From: Actinomycetes bacterium | GTDB taxonomy: Bacteria; Actinomycetota; CADDZG01; JAHWKV01 | Assembly: GCA_029263035.1 (NCBI GenBank) | Contig: JAJCYF010000052.1 | Coordinates: 1-7,218 of the forward strand | DNA length: 7,218 nucleotides | Direction: 5' to 3' | Shown: piece after piece, positions 1 through 5,892 of the stretch | Layout: each line of letters begins with the position of its first letter | Numbering within the stretch: position 1 is the first letter of the stretch | Notes under the pieces: model-generated | Seen by the model: only the letters and a program-made list of their open reading frames with translations | Database searches by the model: none | Told to the model about the DNA's origin: nothing | Program-made: the position numbers and the translations under genes

Positions 1-1
1 G

Positions 2-571
2 GAGCAGCACATCGAGCTTCCCGAGCAGGTCGTTCAACTGGGCCAGGAGGTCCAGGTCAGGGTGATCGACGTGGACCTGGATCGCCGCCGCATCAGCCTT
101 TCGCTGAAAGCGGGCGCAGGCGGCCAGGCACCGGTGCAGCCGGTCCAGCCCGCCCCGGCGGACGGCGAACAGCCGGCTGCGGCAGGTTCCGGACCCGACT
201 TCGAGCTGGAGCCGCCATCCGAGCCTGAAGCCGGCATCGAGCTGGAGCCCGAAGTTCCTGCCGCTCCTCCGAAGCCCGCCCCCCCGAAGGCTGCTCCGAA
301 GCCGCCCAGGCCCGAGCCGGTCGCTACCACTGCGATGGGAGCCGCCATGGATGAGGCCAGAAGGGTAGCCGAGGCTGCTGCTGCCAGCGAGGCAGCCGCA
401 GTTGATAAGGCGGTCGCCTCAGAGGCGGCGGAGGTTCCGGCTCCGGCCGAGGACTCCGGCGTTCCGGACTCGCCTGCAGCGCTCGACGGCGAGCTGCTTG
501 ATTCCGCCCCCGACAGCTTCGAGGAATCCCTCGAATCGATAGTCGAGGGTATGAAGCGGGACCGAGCCTAA
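2..571 (+). CDS. rpsA: 30S ribosomal protein S1, C-terminal part (5' end outside window)
   Basis: S1 binds mRNA on the small ribosomal subunit and helps start translation. The gene enters from the left already open in frame 2; 189 residues are present. The first ~38 residues are the end of an OB-fold S1 RNA-binding domain: the stretch EQHIELPEQVVQLGQEVQV followed by VIDVDLDRRRISLSLK is the usual close of the last S1 domain in actinobacterial RpsA. The remaining ~150 residues have no fold I recognise. They comprise a Pro/Gln-rich part, two FELEP/IELEP-like acidic units, a Lys/Pro segment (PPKPAPPKAAPKPP), an Ala-rich probably helical stretch, and an acidic end closing with EESLESIVEGMKRDRA. 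Actinobacterial S1 proteins often end in a disordered acidic tail, but this one looks long. The TAA stop lies 9 bases before coaE, a neighbour order common in Actinomycetota. Identity is firm; the role of the tail is unknown. Confidence 0.93.
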   Translation, partial: EQHIELPEQVVQLGQEVQVRVIDVDLDRRRISLSLKAGAGGQAPVQPVQPAPADGEQPAAAGSGPDFELEPPSEPEAGIELEPEVPAAPPKPAPPKAAPKPPRPEPVATTAMGAAMDEARRVAEAAAASEAAAVDKAVASEAAEVPAPAEDSGVPDSPAALDGELLDSAPDSFEESLESIVEGMKRDRA

Positions 572-580
572 CCACACACC

Positions 581-1219
581 GTGCCCGTCATAGGACTTGC
601 CGGAGGCATCGCCTCCGGCAAGTCGACGGTTGGAGAGCTTCTCCGTAAGAAGGGCGCCCTGGTCATAGACGCCGACGCGGTGGCCCACGAGATAGTGGAA
701 CCCGGCTGGCCCGCCCTGGCAGAGATCCGCGATCGTTTCGGCGACGACATCATCACTCCCGACGGATGGCTTGATCGAGCCGCTTTGGGCAAGCTCGTCT
801 TCGAAGATCCCCAGGCCCGCCAGGATCTCAACAACATCATGCACCCTCGTATCTACGAGGAGATCCATGGCCGCATCCGCGGCCAGAAACGGGATCGGAT
901 AATGGTGTTTGAGGCCGCTTTGCTGGCAGAAACCTACGAGCAGGCGCTGGAATGGCTGGAGATCGACGCAGTTGTCGTGGTCGATGTCCCCCCCGAAATC
1001 CAGTTCGAGCGGCTGGTCAACGGCCGGGGAATGAGTCGGGACGAGGCCCACCTGCGCATCACCTCCCAGTCGAGCAGGGAAGAACGAAACACCCGGGCCA
1101 ACTACGTGATCCCCAACACCGGGACTCTTTTGGATCTCGAGCGCGAGGTCGACAAGATGTGGAAGCTGCTGAAAGACGTGGACCCCGACCGTCCGCTTCT
1201 TGCGGGCGCAAGCGACTAA
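581..1219 (+). CDS. coaE: Dephospho-CoA kinase
   Basis: CoaE phosphorylates the 3'-hydroxyl of dephospho-CoA with ATP, the last step of coenzyme A synthesis, in the cytoplasm. The 212-residue product has the whole family pattern: Walker A loop GGIASGKS (residues 8-15), the VIDADAVAHE motif (28-37) for substrate and Mg2+ binding, IMHPRIY (86-92), and the RGMSRDEAHLRITSQ stretch of the lid/arginine region. Length matches stand-alone bacterial CoaE (about 200-210 residues); the C-terminal extension known from mycobacteria is absent. The GTG start puts the P-loop at the expected distance from the N-terminus, although no clear Shine-Dalgarno sequence precedes it, so translation may depend on ribosomes finishing rpsA 9 bases upstream. 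The P-loop codons form a perfect inverted repeat (see 594-624). The next gene starts within a few bases of the stop, which suggests co-transcription. Confidence 0.96.
   Translation: MPVIGLAGGIASGKSTVGELLRKKGALVIDADAVAHEIVEPGWPALAEIRDRFGDDIITPDGWLDRAALGKLVFEDPQARQDLNNIMHPRIYEEIHGRIRGQKRDRIMVFEAALLAETYEQALEWLEIDAVVVVDVPPEIQFERLVNGRGMSRDEAHLRITSQSSREERNTRANYVIPNTGTLLDLEREVDKMWKLLKDVDPDRPLLAGASD
594..624 (+). repeat. Perfect 14-bp inverted repeat with 3-base loop inside coaE
   Basis: The arm GACTTGCCGGAGGC (594-607), loop ATC (608-610) and arm GCCTCCGGCAAGTC (611-624) pair without a mismatch. In RNA this would be a very stable hairpin beginning 13 bases after the coaE start codon, covering the codons of the ATP-binding loop. 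No run of T follows, so it is not a classical intrinsic terminator. The codon pairs (CTT/AAG, GCC/GGC, GGA/TCC, GGC/GCC) are mutual complements, so part of the symmetry comes from the peptide LAGGIASGK itself. Whether it has a regulatory role is inference. Confidence 0.9.
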
Positions 1220-1225
1220 CGGGGG

Positions 1226-2053
1226 GTGGCGCCGACCCCCAGCGGTCCGAGCGTCTGGCGATGGGGCAGCTGGGTGGCATCCCCCCTGCTGGAGCCACCC
1301 GTTCAGCGGTCACCCGAGGTGAGGCTTCTGCAGTTCAACATGTGCGGAAGCGCCTGCAACCAGGGCGACACCGGACCGGTGGTGGACTTGCTGCGGGACT
1401 CCATCCTCGACTTCAAGCCCGATGTCTGTCTTTTGAACGAGGCCTGCCTGGCGCAGGTCGACCGCCTTTGGGACCGCCTGGACCTGTCCGGCTTCACCAC
1501 CAGCGGCTGCTTTGGTGCCACTGCCGGCCGCAGTTTGTGCCCCGGCCGGGAAGGGGAGCGGTGGTACGGCAACGCGGTCCTCTCCCGAGGGGTCGGCATA
1601 GGGGAACCCGAGGCCATCAAGCTGCCCAACCGGCCCCGGCTGGCCGAGCAGAGGGGAGCGATCTCCATGACCTGCGACCTGCGTGGCACCCCGGCGCTGG
1701 TGGCTTCGGCCCACCTTTCGCCCCGGAGCAAAGACACCGAGTTCAACCTCCGGCAGATCTCCGAGCTGGCCCGGGTTCAAAACGAGCGGGCGGCAGCCGG
1801 GAATGTGGTCATCTTCGGGGGGGACTTCAACGCCACGCCGGACCAGTTGGGTGAGATCACGGGGGCGGACGGGCAGTTTATCGAGGTGGACCGCGCCCAT
1901 CACACCGCCACCTTTTCCAGGCACAAGATCGACTACATCCTGCTGGACAGAGCTCACTTCTCCCAACTTTCGGCATCGGTAACCGGCTCAGAGGTGTCGG
2001 ATCACCGCCTGCTGAAGGGACGGGCCACGCTGGCGGTTCCGGGGGCCGGCTAG
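1226..2053 (+). CDS. Endonuclease/exonuclease/phosphatase (EEP) superfamily protein
   Basis: This is a metal-dependent phosphodiesterase of the DNase I/ExoIII/sphingomyelinase fold; the substrate (nucleic acid, phospholipid or inositol phosphate) cannot be told from the sequence. All core residues of the fold are visible: N38 in LQFNMCG, E72 in LLNEAC, N116 in GNAVLSR, H163 in SAHLSPR, D200 and N202 in GGDFNATP, D236 in KIDYILL, and D259-H260 in SDHRLL. The longest frame starts at GTG 1226 (275 residues), 6 bases after coaE. However, the first ~31 residues are Trp/Pro-rich, look non-conserved and form no signal peptide. GTG 1319, directly before RLLQFNMCG, would give a 244-residue protein starting exactly at the fold, and GTG 1274 is also possible; none has a good ribosome binding site. 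Cysteines C40 and C44 flank the first metal motif. It is likely co-transcribed with coaE. The family call is firm; start and substrate are open. Confidence 0.88.
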   Translation: MAPTPSGPSVWRWGSWVASPLLEPPVQRSPEVRLLQFNMCGSACNQGDTGPVVDLLRDSILDFKPDVCLLNEACLAQVDRLWDRLDLSGFTTSGCFGATAGRSLCPGREGERWYGNAVLSRGVGIGEPEAIKLPNRPRLAEQRGAISMTCDLRGTPALVASAHLSPRSKDTEFNLRQISELARVQNERAAAGNVVIFGGDFNATPDQLGEITGADGQFIEVDRAHHTATFSRHKIDYILLDRAHFSQLSASVTGSEVSDHRLLKGRATLAVPGAG

Positions 2054-2086
2054 ACCGGCGAACATTCCCAACCTTCTCCTGATCCG

Positions 2087-2113
2087 GTCGATTTGCGCGA
2101 ATCGGTAGATTTT
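2087..2113 (+). terminator. Weak terminator-like hairpin followed by a short T run
   Basis: Between the EEP gene and the moxR-like gene, bases 2087-2094 can pair with 2099-2106. The core CGATT/AATCG is perfect and three G-T wobbles extend it around a GCGC loop. The bases just downstream read AGATTTTAG. Position and shape would suit termination of the rpsA-coaE-EEP run, but the stem is weak and the T run has only four in a row, so this is tentative. Confidence 0.25.
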
Positions 2114-2161
2114 AGTGAACCGGAAGCGCAGTCTGCCGATAGAAGCACTTATGAGCAACCG

Positions 2162-2174
2162 GCCTCAAGGAGGC
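2162..2174 (+). promoter_or_regulatory. Strong Shine-Dalgarno site, partly inside a small hairpin
   Basis: AAGGAGG at 2167-2173 is an almost ideal ribosome binding site, 6 bases before the GTG at 2180. It decides the start of the moxR-like gene. The same bases can form a 5-bp stem, GCCTC (2162-2166) with GAGGC (2170-2174) around an AAG loop, which would partly hide the site. The ribosome-binding role is well supported; control by the hairpin is inference. Confidence 0.8.
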
Positions 2175-2179
2175 GCGTC

Positions 2180-3259
2180 GTGCACGCTGTTGTAAAGCTG
2201 ACCCCATCTGAGGTGCCGGATGTCCTATTGCATCTCGCTGTTACGCGCCCGGTCTTCATCTGGGGACAGCCGGGCATCGGAAAGTCTTCGCTGGTCAGGG
2301 AGTTTGCTGCCTCCCTGGGACTCGATTGTGTGACCTTGCTGGGTACTCAACTGGCGCCTGAGGACCTCATCGGAGTCCCCCAGATCGAGAACGGCAAAAG
2401 CCGGTTCTGCCCTCCCGCCATGGTGGCGAGGGACGACCCGTACTGCCTGTTCCTCGATGAACTTAACGGTGCCTCCCAAGAGGTCCAAAAGGCGTTCTAC
2501 TCGCTGATTCTCGAGCGGCGGCTGGGCGACTACCGTCTGCATCCTGGCTCGATCGTCATCGGTGCAGGAAACCGGGCTCAGGATTCGGCCATCGTAAAGC
2601 CCATGTCTTCAGCTCTCATCAACCGGCTGATTCATGTGCACCTGGTCAGTTCGCCCCGGGACTGGCTGGCGTGGGCGGCCCGAAATGGGATCCATTCTTG
2701 GGTTTTGGAGTACGTGGCTCTGCGGCCGGACCACCTGGCGGTAGCACCTCCGAAGCATGAGGAAACCTTTTCGTCGCCCCGGAGTTGGCACATGCTTTCA
2801 GACGCATTGCACTCCTACGGAGACTCGATCACCGAGAAGCAACTAGAGGTCGCTGCCGCCGGCTGCCTGAGCGTGGCACATGCCACCCAGTTCCGCGCCT
2901 TCGTTAAACAGTTGCGCCGGGCATGGGACCTGGAAGCGATCCTGAAGGGAAACCTCAGGTGGCCATCCGAGCCCCGGGACCGCGATGTCCTCTACTTCCT
3001 CGCATCCTCCCTTAAGGCCCGGTTGGCGAAGGAGTTGCCCAGAGAGCGCAGTGGCGCGCCGGCCTCGTCCGTCCAGCTCGCGCATCGCGCCAAAGGTCTG
3101 TTGACGGAGCTTGCCTCGATCTCGCTCGAGATCGCCCAGTCGGTGGTAGCCGCCGGGGAACGGGACTCATCAGGCGAAGAAGCCGAGTTGCCTGCATGGT
3201 TCCTAACCGAGATCGTTAGGGACCTCCCCCGGCTGGCGAGCGCGCGGGATGGCTCCTAA
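2180..3259 (+). CDS. MoxR-type AAA+ ATPase
   Basis: This is a cytoplasmic AAA+ ATPase of the MoxR group, whose members (RavA, CbbQ, NorQ and others) work with a vWA-domain partner to remodel or activate target proteins. In the 359-residue product, Walker A is GQPGIGKS (29-36), Walker B is LFLDELN (90-96), sensor 1 is the Asn in IGAGNRAQD (N131), the arginine finger lies in SALINRLIHV (R149), and the lid carries SSPRSWHMLSDAL (from 198) as sensor 2. The C-terminal ~130 residues form an Ala/Leu/Arg-rich helical region. The start chosen is GTG 2180, because AAGGAGG lies 6 bases upstream; the frame stays open back to a TTG at 2093 (388 residues), but that extension looks non-conserved. The gene overlaps the metallopeptidase/vWA gene by 11 bases, so the two are probably translated together as a functional pair. 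The target protein is unknown. Third-position GC is lower than in the flanking genes. Confidence 0.9.
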   Translation: MHAVVKLTPSEVPDVLLHLAVTRPVFIWGQPGIGKSSLVREFAASLGLDCVTLLGTQLAPEDLIGVPQIENGKSRFCPPAMVARDDPYCLFLDELNGASQEVQKAFYSLILERRLGDYRLHPGSIVIGAGNRAQDSAIVKPMSSALINRLIHVHLVSSPRDWLAWAARNGIHSWVLEYVALRPDHLAVAPPKHEETFSSPRSWHMLSDALHSYGDSITEKQLEVAAAGCLSVAHATQFRAFVKQLRRAWDLEAILKGNLRWPSEPRDRDVLYFLASSLKARLAKELPRERSGAPASSVQLAHRAKGLLTELASISLEIAQSVVAAGERDSSGEEAELPAWFLTEIVRDLPRLASARDGS

Positions 3260-5057
3260 GCGCCCTCCCCGCAAACCGTCACGCTCAGATCCGGCGCTGG
3301 AATCGGTCCAAAAGGGCTGGACGATCGTCTCGGAACACCCCCTGTTCAGACCGCTGGCCGAAAGGGCGTTCTATTCGAGGTCATCCCCGAACGACTGCCC
3401 CAAAGACGGCTGGGCAATTGTCTACAGCGATGGCGAGATAGCGGTGCACCCGACGCGACGCGCAACTCCCGAGGTTTGGGCCTGGGTTTTCGCTCACTGT
3501 CTGCTGCACCTGGGATTTGGTCATGTGAAGCAGAGCGTTCTGAACAAGACCGAGCTGGACCTGGCGTTCAACTGCGCCTGCTGCTGTACGGTCAACCGCC
3601 TCCTCGCCTCCCTCAAGGTCGGCCGGCCTCCCGTTTCCATTCCGGCGGAGCTCCCTACCGGAGACGAAGCGTCGATAGCGGAGGGATTTCGCCAGAACGG
3701 CGTTCCCGAGTCGCTCATGGCTTGCGGTACCTCTGGGAGCGGGGGAGATCTCGCGTATCGCTCAGAGTACGCGTGGCACCAGGCCAGCTGGGAGCAGCGG
3801 CTGGCCGATGGACTCAGAGCAGCCGTCTCCGCCGCAGTTTCCGTGGCCGGCGGTGAGCTCGTCGACCTGGCCGGAAAATCAGCACGGTCGACACGTTGGC
3901 AGCGTGCTCTCAACTGGTTTATCTCCTCGTACCCGCTGCTCGGCGCCATGGCCTCCAGCTTCAAGCTCGTGGAGGACGCAGAGGTTTGCGACCGAATGGA
4001 CATCCGCATTGCAGCAATCTCGCCGGCTGCGCAGGAAATTTACGTGAACCCCATGGCGGGGATGAACGAAGGCGAGTGCCGGTTCGTAATGGCTCACGAA
4101 TTGCTCCACGCCGGACTGCGGCACGACGTTCGTTCCGGGGGCCGCGACCACTATCTGTTCAACATCGCGTCCGACTACGTTATCAACGGGTGGCTGGTAG
4201 AGATGGAGGTGGGGGAGTTGCCCGAGGGTCTGCTGTATGACCCGGAGTTGAAGGGACAGTCATCCGAGGAGGTTTACGACCGGATCGCCACCGACCTTCG
4301 CCGCTACCGGAAACTAGCGACCTCACGAGGAGTCGCGATGACCGACGTTCTACCCGGCAGGCTTCCCGGGGCGGAGGAATCGGCGGCGGCGGTTGATCTG
4401 GACGAATTCTACCGACGCTGTCTGTCCCAGGGGCTTGAGTACCACCAGTCGTCCGGCCGAGGCCTGTTGCCGGAAGGGTTGGTTGAGGAGATTCGAGCGC
4501 TGAGCCAACCACCGATTGAGTGGGAAGTAGAACTGGCGCGCTGGTTTGACGACTTCTTCCCTGCGCTGGAACGGCGCCTGAGCTACGCGCGGCCCAGCCG
4601 GCGGCAGGCATCGACTCCACAAATCCCCCGTCCGAGCTACGTCCTACCCGAGGAACTTCACTCCCGGCGCACCTTTGCTGTTGTCCTCGACACGTCCGGC
4701 TCGATGGATCGGCTTCTTTTGGGTAAGGCCCTGGGGGCCATAGCGTCCTACGCTGTAAGCAGGGACGTTCCGTCCGTTCGAGTGGTTTTCTGCGACGCGG
4801 CAGCCTACGACGCCGGCTTTATGGAGCCAACTGAAATTGCAGGGAAGGTTCGGGTGAGAGGCAGGGGAGGCACCGTCCTGCAGCCGGGCATCGATCTAAT
4901 CGAGTCTGCCGGCGACTTCCCGAGGACGGGCCCTATTTTGGTAATTACCGATGCCCAATGCGATCGGGTAAAGGTTCGACGGGAGCACGCATTCCTTATT
5001 CCTAAGGGCGCGATGTTGCCCTTCCCTCCAAGGGGTCCGGTGTTTCGCATCTCCTGA
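3249..5057 (+). CDS. Putative metallopeptidase with duplicated zincin-like domain and C-terminal vWA domain
   Basis: This 602-residue protein resembles the MoxR-associated DUF2201-type family (zincin-like N-terminal region plus vWA-like C-terminus). The canonical zincin copy lies at about 224-347: AHELLHAGLRHD gives H283, E284, H287 and H292, followed by FNIASDYVIN with D309. An earlier copy at about 25-150 follows the same path (HPLFRPLA, then AHCLLHLGFGH with H83, H87 and H92, then FNCACCCTVN), but the catalytic Glu is C84 and the Asp is C112. The C-terminal third (about 474-602) is a vWA domain with a full MIDAS set: DTSGS (D481, S483, S485), T542 in GRGGTV, and D568 in VITDAQ. Between them lies a helical, charged linker. 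There is no signal peptide or membrane segment. ATG 3249 overlaps the end of the ATPase gene by 11 bases, implying coupled translation and a joint complex. Family membership is inferred from motifs; proteolytic activity is unproven. Confidence 0.85.
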   Translation: MAPKRPPRKPSRSDPALESVQKGWTIVSEHPLFRPLAERAFYSRSSPNDCPKDGWAIVYSDGEIAVHPTRRATPEVWAWVFAHCLLHLGFGHVKQSVLNKTELDLAFNCACCCTVNRLLASLKVGRPPVSIPAELPTGDEASIAEGFRQNGVPESLMACGTSGSGGDLAYRSEYAWHQASWEQRLADGLRAAVSAAVSVAGGELVDLAGKSARSTRWQRALNWFISSYPLLGAMASSFKLVEDAEVCDRMDIRIAAISPAAQEIYVNPMAGMNEGECRFVMAHELLHAGLRHDVRSGGRDHYLFNIASDYVINGWLVEMEVGELPEGLLYDPELKGQSSEEVYDRIATDLRRYRKLATSRGVAMTDVLPGRLPGAEESAAAVDLDEFYRRCLSQGLEYHQSSGRGLLPEGLVEEIRALSQPPIEWEVELARWFDDFFPALERRLSYARPSRRQASTPQIPRPSYVLPEELHSRRTFAVVLDTSGSMDRLLLGKALGAIASYAVSRDVPSVRVVFCDAAAYDAGFMEPTEIAGKVRVRGRGGTVLQPGIDLIESAGDFPRTGPILVITDAQCDRVKVRREHAFLIPKGAMLPFPPRGPVFRIS

Positions 5058-5073
5058 GAAGGCGGCCGGAAAT

Positions 5074-5090
5074 AGGACATTCACTGTCCT
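5074..5090. repeat. 17-base dyad upstream of the HAD gene
   Basis: AGGACATTCACTGTCCT consists of perfect 6-bp arms (AGGACA/TGTCCT) around TTCAC. It lies 17 bases after the stop of the vWA gene and 7 bases before the first candidate ATG of the HAD gene. It could be an operator, or a small RNA hairpin closing the upstream transcript, but no T run follows. The symmetry is certain; the function is not. Confidence 0.6.
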
Positions 5091-5093
5091 CGT

Positions 5094-5099
5094 TACGAT
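5094..5099 (+). promoter_or_regulatory. Possible -10 element (TACGAT) for a leaderless HAD transcript
   Basis: TACGAT fits the actinobacterial TANNNT -10 consensus and ends 7 bases before the ATG at 5107. Transcription could therefore start at or next to that ATG and give a leaderless mRNA, which would explain the missing Shine-Dalgarno sequence. No -35 box is recognisable, and TACGAT shares bases with the alternative ATG at 5098. This is tentative. Confidence 0.25.
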
Positions 5100-5892
5100 G
5101 TATGACATGCCTATCAAAAACACCTCCGCTCTCGCGGCCAATAGTTCACGGCTCAGGGCTGTAAGTTCACAGCTCAGAGCCGTCATCTTCGACGCCGGCG
5201 AGACCCTGCTTGCGCCTCACCCCTCGCACTACGAGTTGTTTGCCCGGGTGCTGGACGAACGCGGTTACAACATCGGCACCGAGGTGGTGGAGAAGACGTT
5301 CGCCGACATGGCTCCCAGCTTTGTTGCGGTCATGGACCGCATTGCGGTCAAGGCATGGTCAACCTCACGGGAGGCGTCGATGGACTTCTGGGGGCGGATC
5401 TACGGTGAGGCCCTGGAGCGGCTGGAGGTGCCGGACCCGAACGGGGAGATCTTCGAAGCCCTGTACGAGAGGTACACCCGGTACGACTCCTACCGGCTGT
5501 TTTCGGAGTGCATCCCCACCCTGATGGCCATCCGTGAGGCCGGGCTGGTGGTCGGGCTCATCTCCAACTTCGAGGAGTGGCTGGAGGGGATGCTGATCGA
5601 GATGGAGATCGCCCACCTGTTCGACTTCATGATCATCTCAGGCAAAGAGGGTATCGAGAAGCCGGACCCGGCCATCTTCCGGCTGGCACTGGAGCGGTCG
5701 GGGATCGCAGCCGAAACCGCCGTCTACGTGGGGGACCACCCCCGGCTGGACTTCGAGGCCTCCCGGGCGGTGGGCATGGAGGCAGTCCTGATCGATCGCA
5801 AAGGGAACCACCCCGGGTTCGAGGGGGACCGGATTGAGACCCTGGACCAGCTGCTCGGGCTGTTGAATCTCGCATACTTGCAGGAGCCATGA
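5098..5892 (+). CDS. HAD superfamily hydrolase
   Basis: This is a haloacid dehalogenase-like enzyme, most like HAD subfamily I members with a helical cap. In the 264-residue product, motif I is FDAGETLL (nucleophile D32), then a helical cap (about 45-135), motif II is LISNF (S156), motif III is EKPDPAIF (K188), and motif IV is VGDHPRLDFEASRAVGM (D213, D218). The second Asp of the usual DxD is Gly (G34), as in several non-phosphatase or atypical HAD groups, so simple phosphatase activity cannot be assumed. Possible starts are ATG 5098 and ATG 5107; neither has a Shine-Dalgarno sequence, and 5107 fits a leaderless transcript. Residues 17-29 contain a duplicated peptide, SSRLRAV SSQLRAV, just before the domain, encoded by a 21-base tandem repeat. 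The stop overlaps the uvrB start (ATGA), so the two genes are translationally coupled. The physiological substrate is unknown. Confidence 0.9.
   Translation: MYDMPIKNTSALAANSSRLRAVSSQLRAVIFDAGETLLAPHPSHYELFARVLDERGYNIGTEVVEKTFADMAPSFVAVMDRIAVKAWSTSREASMDFWGRIYGEALERLEVPDPNGEIFEALYERYTRYDSYRLFSECIPTLMAIREAGLVVGLISNFEEWLEGMLIEMEIAHLFDFMIISGKEGIEKPDPAIFRLALERSGIAAETAVYVGDHPRLDFEASRAVGMEAVLIDRKGNHPGFEGDRIETLDQLLGLLNLAYLQEP
5143..5184 (+). repeat. 21-base tandem repeat that also forms a long hairpin
   Basis: The copies at 5143-5163 and 5164-5184 match at 17 of 21 bases and encode the duplicated (S)SxLRAV peptide at the start of the HAD protein. Each copy is itself nearly palindromic, so the copies also pair with each other: ACGGCTCAGGGCTGT (5148-5162) with ACAGCTCAGAGCCGT (5169-5183), giving 13 Watson-Crick pairs, one G-U and one A-A mismatch around AAGTTC. 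Three of the four differences between copies are transitions. Confidence 0.85.

Noticed and set aside
419..1051. A 210-residue open frame on the - strand opposite rpsA/coaE
   Set aside because: It is antisense to strongly conserved coding sequence, shows no domain motif, and mirrors the codon bias of the real genes.
952..1854. A 300-residue open frame across the coaE/EEP junction in another + frame
   Set aside because: Its product is Arg/Gly/Pro/Ala-rich without any family motif, and it overlaps two genes whose catalytic motifs are unmistakable. Long empty frames are expected in GC-rich DNA.
2045..2059. Hairpin GCCGG-CTAGA-CCGGC over the EEP stop codon as a terminator
   Set aside because: The stem has only 5 bp and no T run follows; similar GC-rich stems arise by chance here.
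2093..2179. TTG start for the moxR-like gene, adding 29 residues
   Set aside because: No ribosome binding site precedes the TTG, while GTG 2180 has AAGGAGG at ideal spacing and begins just before the AAA+ core.
2054..2179. Sigma-70 type promoter for the cassette
   Set aside because: A/T-richer words are present (TAGATT, TTAGTG, GATAGA), but no pair has both acceptable sequence and 16-19 base spacing, so I do not call one.
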